Positions 28,896 to 37,229 of a stretch of 64,000 nt of DNA are shown piece after piece. A program made the translations under genes and the position numbers. A model generated the notes under the pieces. That model made no database searches, was not told the DNA's origin, and saw only the letters and a list, made by a program, of their open reading frames with translations. How positions within the stretch are numbered: the first letter of the stretch is position 1; each line of letters starts with the position of its first letter. Source of the DNA: Frigoribacterium sp. Leaf186 (GTDB taxonomy: Bacteria > Actinomycetota > Actinomycetes > Actinomycetales > Microbacteriaceae); NCBI RefSeq assembly GCF_001423905.1, contig NZ_LMPQ01000001.1, forward strand, positions 1,045,319 through 1,109,318, given 5' to 3'.

Positions 28896-29672
28896 ATGTC
28901 CCTCATCCTCGACCGCCCCGTCACCGCCACCCGCACCGTCTCGCCCGCTCGTCCCGCCGCACCGACCCCCCTCCGCGAGGTCGCCCCGGCCCGCTCCGCC
29001 GCCCCCGTCGTGGCGCCCACCGCGTCGGCGGCCGACACCCCCGCGGCACCTCGACCCCGCGCCGTGCCCGAGGGCACCGAGGCCCGCGGCTTCGTCCTCT
29101 ACGTCGGACTCGACGAGCTCAAGGCCGCGGCCGACGGCACGTCGCTCGGCGACGTGGTCTCGCAGATCAAGGAGCTCGTCGCCCGCATCGCCCCGGCGGC
29201 CGAGACCCACGCCGCCGTCGCCCTGGCACCCGAGGGTGCCGGCGGACGCGACGTCGAGGTCGTCCGACTCGCCCTCCAAGACCCTGCGGCACTCGCGAAG
29301 CGCCGCCAGGTAACCGAGGACGACGAGCCCGGAGCGCGCGGCGGCGTGGTCGTCGACATCTCTCGCAAGCGCCTGCTGCTCGACGGCGACGTCGCACCCC
29401 TGACCTACAAGGAGTTCGAGCTGCTGCAGTACCTCGTGCTGCGCGAGGGCCGCACCATCGAACGGGCCGAGCTCATCTCGAGCCTGTGGGCCGACGGCGA
29501 CGACGAGGTGCCGAACGAGCGCACCATCGACGTGCACGTCCGTCGCCTGCGGTCGAAGCTCGGCGCCTTCGAGGACATCGTCCGCACCGTGCGTGGCGTC
29601 GGCTACCGGTTCGACCGTCACGCCGACGTCTCGATCCGGCACGCGTCGACCCCGTCGCCCGACGTGTTCTGA
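28896..29672 (+). CDS. Winged-helix (OmpR/PhoB C-terminal type) regulator without receiver domain
   Basis: 258 residues. Residues 1-60 are Pro/Ala/Thr-rich and probably disordered; about 65-135 form a small mixed alpha/beta domain (GFVLYVGLDELKAAADGTSLGDVVSQIKELV) that is not a CheY receiver, with no Asp pocket; about 148-245 form the OmpR-type DNA-binding domain (LTYKEFELLQYLVLREGRTIERAELISSLW, then NERTIDVHVRRLRSKLG and GVGYRF). So it is phosphorelay-independent or senses through the unknown middle domain. Its long leader suggests post-transcriptional control. Confidence 0.85.
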   Translation: MSLILDRPVTATRTVSPARPAAPTPLREVAPARSAAPVVAPTASAADTPAAPRPRAVPEGTEARGFVLYVGLDELKAAADGTSLGDVVSQIKELVARIAPAAETHAAVALAPEGAGGRDVEVVRLALQDPAALAKRRQVTEDDEPGARGGVVVDISRKRLLLDGDVAPLTYKEFELLQYLVLREGRTIERAELISSLWADGDDEVPNERTIDVHVRRLRSKLGAFEDIVRTVRGVGYRFDRHADVSIRHASTPSPDVF

Positions 29673-29776
29673 GCCGCCCGCACCCGACGTCGGCCCCCAG
29701 GCGCCGCAGGGCGTCGGCTTCGACGTCGGCACGGGTCGCTCTGTCAGAGTTCTCAGGAACTGCTCGGAATCAACGC

Positions 29777-29804
29777 TGGACCACCGTTACCGATCCGTTA
29801 TAGA
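29777..29804 (+). promoter_or_regulatory. Promoter TGGACC-16 bp-TATAGA
   Basis: TGGACC (29777-29782) and TATAGA (29799-29804) with 16-bp spacing sit in a comparatively AT-rich intergenic patch. Predicted start near 29811. The next feature downstream is a hairpin, not a gene. Confidence 0.5.
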
Positions 29805-29810
29805 TTGTGT

Positions 29811-29915
29811 CTCGCCGACGTCGTTTGCTGTGGCGGCCGAGGCGGAATGTGATTGCAGGACACTCTTGGTGCAAGGGAAGAGGGCCGGTCGCCATCGTGC
29901 GACCGGCCCTCTGTC
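29811..29915 (+). ncRNA. Candidate intergenic small RNA (about 105 nt)
   Basis: Bounded by the TGGACC/TATAGA promoter and a 13-14-bp GC-rich hairpin. No ORF of useful length with an RBS lies inside. It may instead be an attenuated leader for the MarR-photolyase operon about 115 bp further on, which has its own -10-like box. No known RNA family recognised (not 6C, tmRNA, RNase P or SRP). Confidence 0.35.
29879..29912 (+). terminator. Strong intergenic hairpin
   Basis: AGAGGGCCGGTCG (29879-29891) pairs with CGACCGGCCCTCT (29900-29912); the loop is 8 nt. It is 207 bp past the regulator gene and before the MarR gene. The rest of the 355-bp gap 29673-30027 holds the promoter above and a TAGACT box at 29996-30001. 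Confidence 0.7.
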
Positions 29916-30027
29916 GTCCGCCCCGCGACGGCCCGGCCACGGGTCGGCCACGGCGCGGTCCTGCCCGGTGTCGGCCCGACGTCGGTGCCCTTTCGTAGAC
30001 TCGTCCTCGACGAACGTGAGGTGCGAC

Positions 30028-30480
30028 ATGACGGAGACATCGATGGCAGTGGGTGCCTGGGAGGCGCTGTTCCGGGCCCAGGTCAGCGTCATGCGTGAAC
30101 TGACCGACTGCTTCCCGACGAACGAGATCTCGTTCAACGAGTACGACGTGCTGTTCAACCTGTCGAACCAGCCCGACCGCCGCGCACGCATCCGCGACCT
30201 GACGCGCCACCTGCTCCTCACGCAGCCGAGCATCAGCCGTCTCGTCGACCGGCTCGCGTCGAAGGGCATCGTCGAGAAGGCCTCCGATCCCGGCGACGGG
30301 CGCGGCATCATCGTGGCCATGACCGACGAGGGGTACGACCTCTACCGCCGGACGGCCGTCAGCCACGCCGCGGCCATCCGTCGACGCGTGGGCGGCGCCC
30401 TCGACGACGACGAACTGGCGTCCCTGGCCGACCTGTGCACGAAGTTGCGCCTCGGCACGCCGATCGAGGCGAGCGCATGA
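30028..30480 (+). CDS. MarR-family regulator
   Basis: 150 residues. Winged helix: FNEYDVLFNLSNQPDRRARIRDLTRHLLLTQPSISRLVDRLASKGIVEKASDPGDGRGIIVAMTDEG. ATG 30028 follows GTGAGGTG and a TAGACT -10 box about 26 bp upstream. The stop overlaps the photolyase ATG (ATGA), so the regulator is expressed together with a light-dependent repair enzyme, suggesting autoregulated stress control. Ligand unknown. Confidence 0.87.
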   Translation: MTETSMAVGAWEALFRAQVSVMRELTDCFPTNEISFNEYDVLFNLSNQPDRRARIRDLTRHLLLTQPSISRLVDRLASKGIVEKASDPGDGRGIIVAMTDEGYDLYRRTAVSHAAAIRRRVGGALDDDELASLADLCTKLRLGTPIEASA

Positions 30481-31850
30481 CGTCACCGTCCATCGTCTGG
30501 CTGCGCGACGACCTCCGCCTCGCCGACAACCCCGCCCTGACCGCCGCCGTCGAACGTGGCGAGCCCGTCGTCGTGCTCTTCCTGCTCGACGACGAGACCG
30601 AGGGCATCCGCCCGCTGGGTGCGGCGTCGCGCTGGTGGCTGCACCACAGCCTCTCGGCCCTCGACGCGTCGCTGCGCGAGATCGGCGGCCGGCTGACCCT
30701 CCGCCGGGGCCCCCAGGCCCGCGAACTGCCCCGCCTCGTCGACGAGGTCGGTGCCGGTGCCGTCTTCTGGAACCGCCGCTACGGGCTCGCCGCGCGCGAC
30801 ACCGACGCCGACCTCAAGTCGTCGTTGCGTGAGCGCGGCCTCGACGTGCGCAGCTTCCAGGCCAACCTGATGTTCGAGCCCTGGACGATCCAGACCGGCC
30901 AGGGTCAGCCGTTCAAGGTCTTCACACCGTTCTGGCGGGCCTGCCTCGACCGACCCGAGCCGCGGCACCCCGTGGCCGCCCCCGACGAACTGGACGCGCC
31001 CCGTTCCGGGCCCGACAGCGACGACCTCGACTCGTGGCAGCTGCTTCCCACGTCGCCCGACTGGGCCGGTGGGCTCCGCGAGACCTGGACCCCGGGCGAG
31101 GCCTCCGCCCTCGACACCCTCGAACGCTTCGCCACGGGCCACCTGGCCGACTACGGCCTGCGCGACGAGCCGGCTCAAGAGGCCACCAGCCACCTGTCGC
31201 CGCACCTCCGCTTCGGCGAGGTCAGTCCCTTCCAGGTGTGGCACCGCATGCGCGGCGACCTCGCACCCGACGCCCGCGAACAGGCCTCGGGGTTCTTGCG
31301 CGAGCTGGTCTGGCGCGAGTTCAACCACACCGTGCTGTTCGCGAACCCGCACCTGGCCACGAAGAACTACCGGCCCGAGTTCGACGAGTTCCCGTGGCAC
31401 GAACTCGAGCAGGGCGAGCTCGAGGCCTGGCAGCAGGGCACGACGGGCATCCCCCTGGTCGACGCTGGCATGCGCGAGCTCTGGACGACCGGCTACATGC
31501 ACAACCGCGTCCGCATGGTCACGGCGAGCTTCCTCGTCAAGAACCTGCTGGCCGACTGGCGCGTCGGCGAACGGTGGTTCTGGGACACCCTGGTCGACGC
31601 CGACGAGGCCAACAACCCCGCCAACTGGCAGTGGACCGCAGGCTCGGGGGCCGACGCCGCACCGTACTTCCGGGTGTTCAACCCCGTGCTGCAGGCCGAC
31701 AAGTTCGACAAGCACCGCGACTACGTGCGCCGGTGGGTGCCCGAGGTCGACGACGACTCGTACCCCGAGCCCATGGTCGACCTCAAGGCCTCGCGACGTG
31801 CCGCCCTCGACGCCTACGAGGCGATGCGCCGCAGCACGCGGTCGGACTGA
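30477..31850 (+). CDS. phr: Deoxyribodipyrimidine photo-lyase
   Basis: 457 residues; repairs UV cyclobutane dimers using FADH and an antenna cofactor. N-terminal SIVWLRDDLRLADNPAL; C-terminal FAD domain with LSPHLRFGEVSP, FLRELVWREFNH, the DAGMRELWTTGYMHNRVRM helix, and NPANWQWTAGSGADAAPYFRVFNP. The class I CPD signature, including the electron-transfer Trp-rich segments, is complete. Translationally coupled to the MarR gene. Confidence 0.94.
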   Translation: MTSPSIVWLRDDLRLADNPALTAAVERGEPVVVLFLLDDETEGIRPLGAASRWWLHHSLSALDASLREIGGRLTLRRGPQARELPRLVDEVGAGAVFWNRRYGLAARDTDADLKSSLRERGLDVRSFQANLMFEPWTIQTGQGQPFKVFTPFWRACLDRPEPRHPVAAPDELDAPRSGPDSDDLDSWQLLPTSPDWAGGLRETWTPGEASALDTLERFATGHLADYGLRDEPAQEATSHLSPHLRFGEVSPFQVWHRMRGDLAPDAREQASGFLRELVWREFNHTVLFANPHLATKNYRPEFDEFPWHELEQGELEAWQQGTTGIPLVDAGMRELWTTGYMHNRVRMVTASFLVKNLLADWRVGERWFWDTLVDADEANNPANWQWTAGSGADAAPYFRVFNPVLQADKFDKHRDYVRRWVPEVDDDSYPEPMVDLKASRRAALDAYEAMRRSTRSD

Positions 31851-31966
31851 CCGGCCGCCGACCGGACCGCCCCACGCCGTTCCGCCCAGCCGCGCTTCGT
31901 CCTGCTTCGTTCTGTCCCGTGCCCTCCCGCCCTGCTCCGTCCCGCCCCTCCGAGAGGATCACCTCC

Positions 31967-33397
31967 GTGACGACGACCCCTCACCCCGCCGGCTCCGCGT
32001 CCCCGACGGGCATCGACGCCGTGTTCGCGGCCCGCCCACCCGAGCGTCGCGGGCCGAGCGCGGTCTGGGCGACCTTCGACCGCTCGGGCCAGACACACGA
32101 CGGGTCGTCGGGCGAGATCGCCCCGGGCAGGGCGCCCGGCGTCGACACCGCCTACCGGATCGCCTCGTGCACCAAGAGCTTCACGGCCACGGCCCTGCTC
32201 GCCCAGCGCGACGCCGGGCTCGTCTCGCTCGACGCTCCGATCACCGACTTCGTGCCGGCGTTCGCCGAGGTGGTCCTGCCCACGGCCGACTCCCCGGTGC
32301 CGACGCTGCGCATGCTGCTCACCATGTCGGCCGGCTTCCCGACCGACGACCCCTGGGGCGACCGGCAAGAATCCCTCACCGACGACGAGCTCGACGCGCT
32401 GCTGAGGGCTGGGCTCACCTTCGACAGCGTGCCCGGCACGACGTTCGCCTACTCGAACCTCGGCTTCGCCCTGGTCGGCCGGGCGATCGCCGCCGTCGCC
32501 GGACGGCCGTACCGCGAGGTGGTCGAGTCGACGATCCTCGAGCCCCTCGGCCTGTCGGCCACGGGGTTCGAGGCGACCGTGCCGGCGACCGGCGGCGTCG
32601 CGACGGGCCATCGCCGCGCCTCCGACGGGGGCGACGCCCTGCCGTTCTCGGGGCCCGGCGCGTTCTCGCCCATCGGCGGGCTCTTCAGCACGGTCACCGA
32701 TCTGACCCGCTGGGCCCGCTGGCTCGGCTCGGCGTTCGACCCCGAGGGCCGCGGCGACCTCGACGGCATCCTGTCGCGCGCCTCCCGCCGCGAGATGCAG
32801 CAGGTGCAACGGTTCGTGCCCGCCCGAGCCGGGCACCCGGGCGGATACGGGTTCGGCCTGTTCGTCGAGCACTACCCCGACCACGGCCCGGTGGTGTCGC
32901 ACAGCGGCGGCTACCCCGGCTTCTCAGCCCACATGCGGTGGCAGGCCGCGACCGGCCTGGGAGCGATCGGCTTCGAGAACGCGACCTACTCGAAGGTCTC
33001 AGAACCGATCGGCCTCGCCCTCGACGGCATCATGGCCGACCGGCCCGACTCCCGGGTCGTCGTGCGGCCCTGGTCCGAGACGACGGCCGCGCGCGATGCG
33101 GTCGAAGCCGTCGTCCGCGGTGGGGCCGTCCCCGACGGGCTGTTCAGCGAGAACGTCGAGCTCGACGTCCCGCTCGACCGTCGACGCGCCTCCTGGGCGG
33201 CCCTCGTCGAGTCCGTGGGCGGCTGGGACGACTCGGGCGACGGCGACCCGCTGCCGGCCGACGAGTCGACGGCGCCGTCTCACCTCGTCTGGCGTCGACG
33301 CGGCGCCCGGGGTGACGTCCGCTTCGAGATCCGACTCACGCCCGAACGTCCGCCCCGCGTGCAGACCGTGACGGTCACGAGCGAGAGCCCGCGCTAG
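31967..33397 (+). CDS. Serine hydrolase, class C beta-lactamase fold
   Basis: 476 residues. Catalytic SCTK (S67-K70, SxxK), Tyr motif YSN near 163 and HSGG near 311 replacing the KTG box. After the beta-lactamase domain (to about 385) an extra C-terminal beta-rich segment of about 90 residues follows (RRRASWAALVESVGGWDD...). No signal peptide, so cytosolic esterase/DD-peptidase-like activity is likely rather than antibiotic resistance. GTG 31967 chosen for an upstream GAGAGGA; the 116-bp gap before it is C/T-rich with no recognised site. Confidence 0.82.
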   Translation: MTTTPHPAGSASPTGIDAVFAARPPERRGPSAVWATFDRSGQTHDGSSGEIAPGRAPGVDTAYRIASCTKSFTATALLAQRDAGLVSLDAPITDFVPAFAEVVLPTADSPVPTLRMLLTMSAGFPTDDPWGDRQESLTDDELDALLRAGLTFDSVPGTTFAYSNLGFALVGRAIAAVAGRPYREVVESTILEPLGLSATGFEATVPATGGVATGHRRASDGGDALPFSGPGAFSPIGGLFSTVTDLTRWARWLGSAFDPEGRGDLDGILSRASRREMQQVQRFVPARAGHPGGYGFGLFVEHYPDHGPVVSHSGGYPGFSAHMRWQAATGLGAIGFENATYSKVSEPIGLALDGIMADRPDSRVVVRPWSETTAARDAVEAVVRGGAVPDGLFSENVELDVPLDRRRASWAALVESVGGWDDSGDGDPLPADESTAPSHLVWRRRGARGDVRFEIRLTPERPPRVQTVTVTSESPR

Positions 33398-33449
33398 CGA
33401 GGCGACAAGGCGGGCGGGCGGATCGACGGGGGCGAGCAGGTCCTCCTGG

Positions 33450-34400
33450 TCAAGACGGCGGTCTGCCGCCCGCGACGCCCGCCGCCCTCGCCGCCGCCCG
33501 GGCTCCGCTGCGACCGGCGACGCCGAGGCTGCGCGAGGTCGCCCACGCGGCGATGAACCCCGCCGAGAACGCGTCGACGAGGCCGACCGAGTCGACCCAG
33601 CGCGTGGCCACGCCGTCGACCGTGACGGGCGGCAGCCCCCGCGTCGCCACGGTCGCTCCCCCGTCGTCGTCGACGACGGCGACCACGCCGAACCGATCGG
33701 CCAGCGCTTCCGCCGACCCGGTCGGCTGCTCGAGTCCCGTCAGCTCGCGGGCGGTCTCTCGGGACGGGAAGAACAGGTCGGCCCCCTCGACGGCGGCGAG
33801 GAACGCCGGCGCCCCGAAGCGGCGGACCACCGAGGCACTGCCCGGCGCGACCGAGACGAGCGCACCGACCTCGCGGGCCCGCGCCAGCAGCCGGCGGAGG
33901 GCGACCGGGCTGCGCGACTGGGCGACCGTGTACCCGGTGAAGTGCACGAGGCCAGCCCGAGCCACGAGGTCGTCCGGCACGTCGTCGGGGCCGAACGAGG
34001 CGCCGGCACCCCGGTCGGTGAACATCGTGCGAGACGTCCCGTCGACCGTGATCACGACCGTGCCGGTCGGGTCGTGCGCGTCGTAGGCGAGCCGGGCCGA
34101 GACCCCGGCGTTGGCGAGCAACTGCGCGTGGCGTTGGAGGTCGGCCGTGCCGACCCGGCCGACGAACGACACGTCGACGCCCAACGAGCCGAGCCACGCG
34201 GCCGTGTTGGCGGCCGAGCCCCCCGCACGGTGCCGGATCGTCGCGGCGGTCTCGGTCCCCGCCGGGTCGGCCGTCCGCGGCATGACGATGATGTCGTCGA
34301 GCACGTCGCCGAACACGACGACGGGGGAACCGGGGCGGGGTCGAGCGTCCGGCGGACGGAGGCGGTCGTGGGCGGGGGGCATCGCCGTCCAGCCGATCAC
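33450..34400 (-). CDS. PfkB-family carbohydrate kinase
   Basis: 316 residues. Ribokinase-like fold: VVFGDVLDDIIV, GGSAANTAAWLGSLG and VGRVGTADLQRHAQLL near the N-terminus; FFPSRETARELTG in the middle. The C-terminal signature reads DSVGLVDAFSAGF (about 267-279): the catalytic Asp is kept but the GAGD anion-hole glycine/alanine run is changed to GLVD, which is unusual. Sugar unknown. GTG 34400 chosen with GGGAGC upstream; ATG six codons on is an alternative. Confidence 0.82.
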   Translation of the reverse strand: MIGWTAMPPAHDRLRPPDARPRPGSPVVVFGDVLDDIIVMPRTADPAGTETAATIRHRAGGSAANTAAWLGSLGVDVSFVGRVGTADLQRHAQLLANAGVSARLAYDAHDPTGTVVITVDGTSRTMFTDRGAGASFGPDDVPDDLVARAGLVHFTGYTVAQSRSPVALRRLLARAREVGALVSVAPGSASVVRRFGAPAFLAAVEGADLFFPSRETARELTGLEQPTGSAEALADRFGVVAVVDDDGGATVATRGLPPVTVDGVATRWVDSVGLVDAFSAGFIAAWATSRSLGVAGRSGARAAARAAGVAGGRPPS

Positions 34401-34513
34401 GGATCACGCTCCCGGTCGGGACGAGGAGGCGCAAATCACCCTCGCGGGCACGTCACGATCACCCGTCCCGCCCGGGCGGGCGCCGTCAGGGGCGCGCCGT
34501 CAGGGGCCCGCCA

Positions 34514-34963
34514 TCAGGCGGGGACGGGCTCGGAGGCCGGAGTCTCGCGCCGAGCGCGTCGACCGCGCACGACCACCGCGTCGAGGGCGAGGCGGCCGGG
34601 GCCGGTCAGCACGATCGCGACCGAGGCCACGGCGAGGACGAGCACGTACTCGATGCCGCCCGTCGCCGAGAGGAATCCGTTCGGCAGGTGGACGGCGACC
34701 AGGGCGACGACCGCCGTGACCGCCAGGAGGGCCGCGGCGACCCGGGTGGCGAAGCCGACGACGAGGGCGACCCCGGCGGCGAGCTCGGTGACGGCCGCGA
34801 CCGGGGCGGCGACCTCGGCGAACGGGATGCCCATGCCGCCGAAGGCGCCCTGCGTCGCGGCGAGGCCGTCGACCGCGAGCTTCTGCCACCCGTGCACGAC
34901 GAACACCACCCCCAGGACGACGCGCAGCAGGAGGATTCCGAGGGACGAGGAGGCTGACGACAC
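34514..34963 (-). CDS. DoxX family membrane protein
   Basis: 149 residues with four TM helices: LLLRVVLGVVFVVHGWQKL, then PVAAVTELAAGVALVVGF, VAAALLAVTAVVALVAVHL and a last helix. The HGWQKL, G-G-G and ELxxG features define DoxX/MauE-type quinone-interacting or redox-linked proteins. Function in this organism unknown. Divergent from the uronate-dehydrogenase-like gene, with a paired palindrome between them. Confidence 0.85.
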   Translation of the reverse strand: MSSASSSLGILLLRVVLGVVFVVHGWQKLAVDGLAATQGAFGGMGIPFAEVAAPVAAVTELAAGVALVVGFATRVAAALLAVTAVVALVAVHLPNGFLSATGGIEYVLVLAVASVAIVLTGPGRLALDAVVVRGRRARRETPASEPVPA

Positions 34964-35055
34964 GGTGTGCCTTTCGATCGGGGGCAGGGTCGGGGCACGT
35001 CGTCGGGCCTCGGGTCACGGTACGAGGTGACGCGTCACCGACCCCGGCCGTGGAG

Positions 35056-35092
35056 TGCCCTGCCAGGGCATCGCCAGAGCCCTGCCAGGCTC
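35056..35092. promoter_or_regulatory. Paired palindromes, candidate operators
   Basis: TGCCCTGCCAGGGCA (35056-35070) is a perfect 15-bp palindrome around CCTGCCAGG, and the same CCTGCCAGG core recurs at 35081-35089 within GAGCCCTGCCAGGCTC. The centres are 22 bp apart, two helical turns. They lie in the 277-bp divergent gap between doxX and the uronate-dehydrogenase-like gene. Nothing else is recognised in that gap. Confidence 0.5.
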
Positions 35093-35240
35093 GGGTGGGG
35101 CATCCGGGGGACGCGGGGACGAGTCACGAGGGCCCTTCGGCGGACGCGGGACGTGCCCCCGGTCGCCCGTGTCGGTGGCCACCGGCAGGATGGGGGCACG
35201 AGGTGCCCGGCGGACGGGCCGACGACGAGAGGCGGCACAC

Positions 35241-36026
35241 ATGGCGACCATCGCGATCACGGGGGGCTCGGGGCGCATCGCGACCTGGGTGCGCCCCCTG
35301 CTGCTCGAGGCCGGCCACCACCTGAGGCTGCTCGACGTGGTGGCACCCGGCGACGACCTCCGCGAGCACGAGACCTTCGAGCACGTCGGCGTGACCGACC
35401 TCGAGTCGCTGACGGTGGCGTTCGACGGGGCCGACCTCGTCGTCCACCTCGCCTCCCACGCCAGCGAGCGCACCTGGCACGAGATCCGCGACCTCAACGT
35501 CGAGAGCGCCTACGTCGTGCACGAGGCCGCCCGCCGTGCCGGCGTGACCCGCGTCTTCGCGGCCAGCTCGGTGCACGCCGTCGGGTTCGAACCCGGCTCG
35601 AGTGCCGCCGACCACGACGTGCCGGCTCCCCGCCCGGACTCGTTCTACGGCGTCAGCAAGGTGCTGCTCGAGGCCGTCGGCAGCCTGTACGCCGACCGCT
35701 TCGGCTCGACCGTCGTGTCGGCCCGCATCATGACGTGCGAGCTCGAGCCGCACGACGTCCGCAGCCTCGGCACCTGGTTGTCGCCGGCCGACGCGGCCCG
35801 CCTCATGCTGGCGACCCTGACGAGCGCCCCGGCCGGGCACCACGTCGTCTGGGGCGTCAGCCGCAACACCCGCCGCGTCGTCTCGCTCGCCGCGGGTGAG
35901 GCTGTCGGGTACCACCCCGAAGACGACGCCGAGGCGTTCGCCGAGCGGTTCGCCGGCCAGGTGCAGCCCCCCGACGCTCCCGTGGGCGGCGTGTTCACGA
36001 CCCTGCCGCTCGGTGAGGCCTCGTGA
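35241..36026 (+). CDS. NAD-dependent uronate-dehydrogenase-like epimerase/dehydratase
   Basis: 261 residues, short SDR of the extended type. ITGGSGRIATWVRP (NAD loop), AASSVHAVGFEPG (catalytic Ser), SFYGVSKVLLEA (YxxxK) and the C-terminal GVSRNTRRVVSLAAGEAVGYHPEDDAE segment resemble bacterial uronate dehydrogenases (about 265 aa), which oxidise galacturonate/glucuronate. ATG 35241 has GAGAGGCGG upstream; longer readings have no RBS. Substrate is inferred from family only. Confidence 0.8.
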   Translation: MATIAITGGSGRIATWVRPLLLEAGHHLRLLDVVAPGDDLREHETFEHVGVTDLESLTVAFDGADLVVHLASHASERTWHEIRDLNVESAYVVHEAARRAGVTRVFAASSVHAVGFEPGSSAADHDVPAPRPDSFYGVSKVLLEAVGSLYADRFGSTVVSARIMTCELEPHDVRSLGTWLSPADAARLMLATLTSAPAGHHVVWGVSRNTRRVVSLAAGEAVGYHPEDDAEAFAERFAGQVQPPDAPVGGVFTTLPLGEAS

Positions 36027-36093
36027 CGGCCTCGAGGCCGAGCGGGCGCCACGCCGACAGGGGCCGCGCCGGCCGGGCCGGTACCGTGGCTCC

Positions 36094-36537
36094 GTGATCA
36101 CCGCCCTGCACTCGTCCTCCGTCGCCGCCCTCGATCCCGTCGTCCTGTACGAGATCCTGCGCCTCCGGGTCGACGTCTTCGTGGTCGAGCAGGACTGCCC
36201 ATACCCCGAGCTCGACGGGCGCGACCTCGAACCGACCACGCGCCTCCTCTGGTCCTCGGACGACGACGGCCGGGTCACGGCGACGCTGCGCGTGCTGCAC
36301 GACGGCGACGACCGCCGCATCGGCCGGGTGGCGACCGCCGCGGCGGCGAGGGGACGCGGCCTGGCCGCCGACCTGATGCGCGCGGCAGTCGCCTCGTGCG
36401 AGGGCCGGCTCGTGCGCCTCGACGCACAGGCCCACCTGTCGGGCTGGTACGCCCGCTTCGGCTTCGTGGTCGACGGCGACGAGTTCGTCGAGGACGGCAT
36501 CCCGCACCTGCCGATGACGCTCGCGGCCACGCGCTGA
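36094..36537 (+). CDS. GNAT acetyltransferase, ElaA type
   Basis: 147 residues. LRVDVFVVEQDCPYPELDGRDLEPTT is the ElaA signature; the acetyl-CoA loop is ATAAAARGRGLAADLM; ends WYARFGFVVDGDEFVEDGIPHLPM. Acceptor unknown. GTG 36094 sits 6 nt after a TACCGT hexamer (36082-36087), again a leaderless arrangement. Convergent with the Lrp gene; the 54-bp gap is GC-rich and can fold. Confidence 0.85.
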   Translation: MITALHSSSVAALDPVVLYEILRLRVDVFVVEQDCPYPELDGRDLEPTTRLLWSSDDDGRVTATLRVLHDGDDRRIGRVATAAAARGRGLAADLMRAAVASCEGRLVRLDAQAHLSGWYARFGFVVDGDEFVEDGIPHLPMTLAATR

Positions 36538-36591
36538 CGCCGAGCCCGGCCGACCGGCGGACCGGCCCCGAGCGGCCCGGTCGGCGACCGG

Positions 36592-37062
36592 TCAGACCGT
36601 CGGGCCGGGGTGGTGATGCTCGAAGACGAGACTGGTGCGCGTCGAGGCGACCGCGGGGTGCGCCGACAGGTGGTCGAGCACGAACTCCCGGACGTCGTTC
36701 GTATCGCGCACGGCCAGGTGGATGATGAAGTCCTCCGACCCCCCGAGGAAGAACAGCTGCACCACCTGGGGCAGGGCCCGGATCTCGGCCGAGAAGGCGG
36801 CGATCCGCTGACGGGCCGACGCCAGGATGGTCACGCTGATCAGGGCCTGCAGGTCGAGGCCGAGCGCCGACAGGTCGATCTCGGCACCGAAACCGGTGAT
36901 GACGCCGCGCTCGACGAGGGACCGGAGGCGCGCGAGACAGGTCGACGGAGCGATGCCCACCCGGGCCGCCAGCGTGGCGTTCGGGGTGCGGCTGTCGGCG
37001 ACCAGCAGGCGCACCAGCTGTCGGTCGACCTCGTCGAGCCGAACGTCGTTCGTCGCAGCCAT
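36592..37062 (-). CDS. Lrp/AsnC-family regulator
   Basis: 156 residues. HTH at about 10-55 (LDEVDRQLVRLLVADSRTPNATLAARVGIAPSTCLARLRSLVERGVI) and RAM ligand domain at about 70-150. Start ATG 37062 has AGGAGAAGAG upstream. Divergent from ald (167 bp), the same layout as the AldR/AdeR regulators that control alanine dehydrogenase in response to alanine; so it is probably the ald regulator. Confidence 0.9.
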   Translation of the reverse strand: MAATNDVRLDEVDRQLVRLLVADSRTPNATLAARVGIAPSTCLARLRSLVERGVITGFGAEIDLSALGLDLQALISVTILASARQRIAAFSAEIRALPQVVQLFFLGGSEDFIIHLAVRDTNDVREFVLDHLSAHPAVASTRTSLVFEHHHPGPTV

Positions 37063-37229
37063 CTCTTCTCCTGCCGTCACCGTCGATCATGCGGCGCGAT
37101 GCCGCCTGCACAGAATATCGTGCGGAATGCTTGGCAGGCATCGATGAGAAACAGCACACTGACCTCAGTTCGGCGAACAGAGGCGTGCACCGGCCGCCGT
37201 CGTCGAGACCACCGTCGAGAGGACGAACC
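37063..37229. promoter_or_regulatory. Divergent lrp/ald control region
   Basis: 167 bp, locally less GC-rich (CAGAATATCGTGCGGAATGC and GAGAAACAGCACACTGACC), the kind of flexible sequence Lrp proteins bind. No unambiguous repeat of a defined box could be fixed by eye. GAGGACGAACC provides the ald RBS. Confidence 0.4.

Noticed and set aside
31967..33397. Antibiotic-resistance class C beta-lactamase
   Set aside because: No signal peptide, HSGG instead of KTG and an extra C-terminal domain point to a cytosolic esterase/peptidase-type hydrolase.
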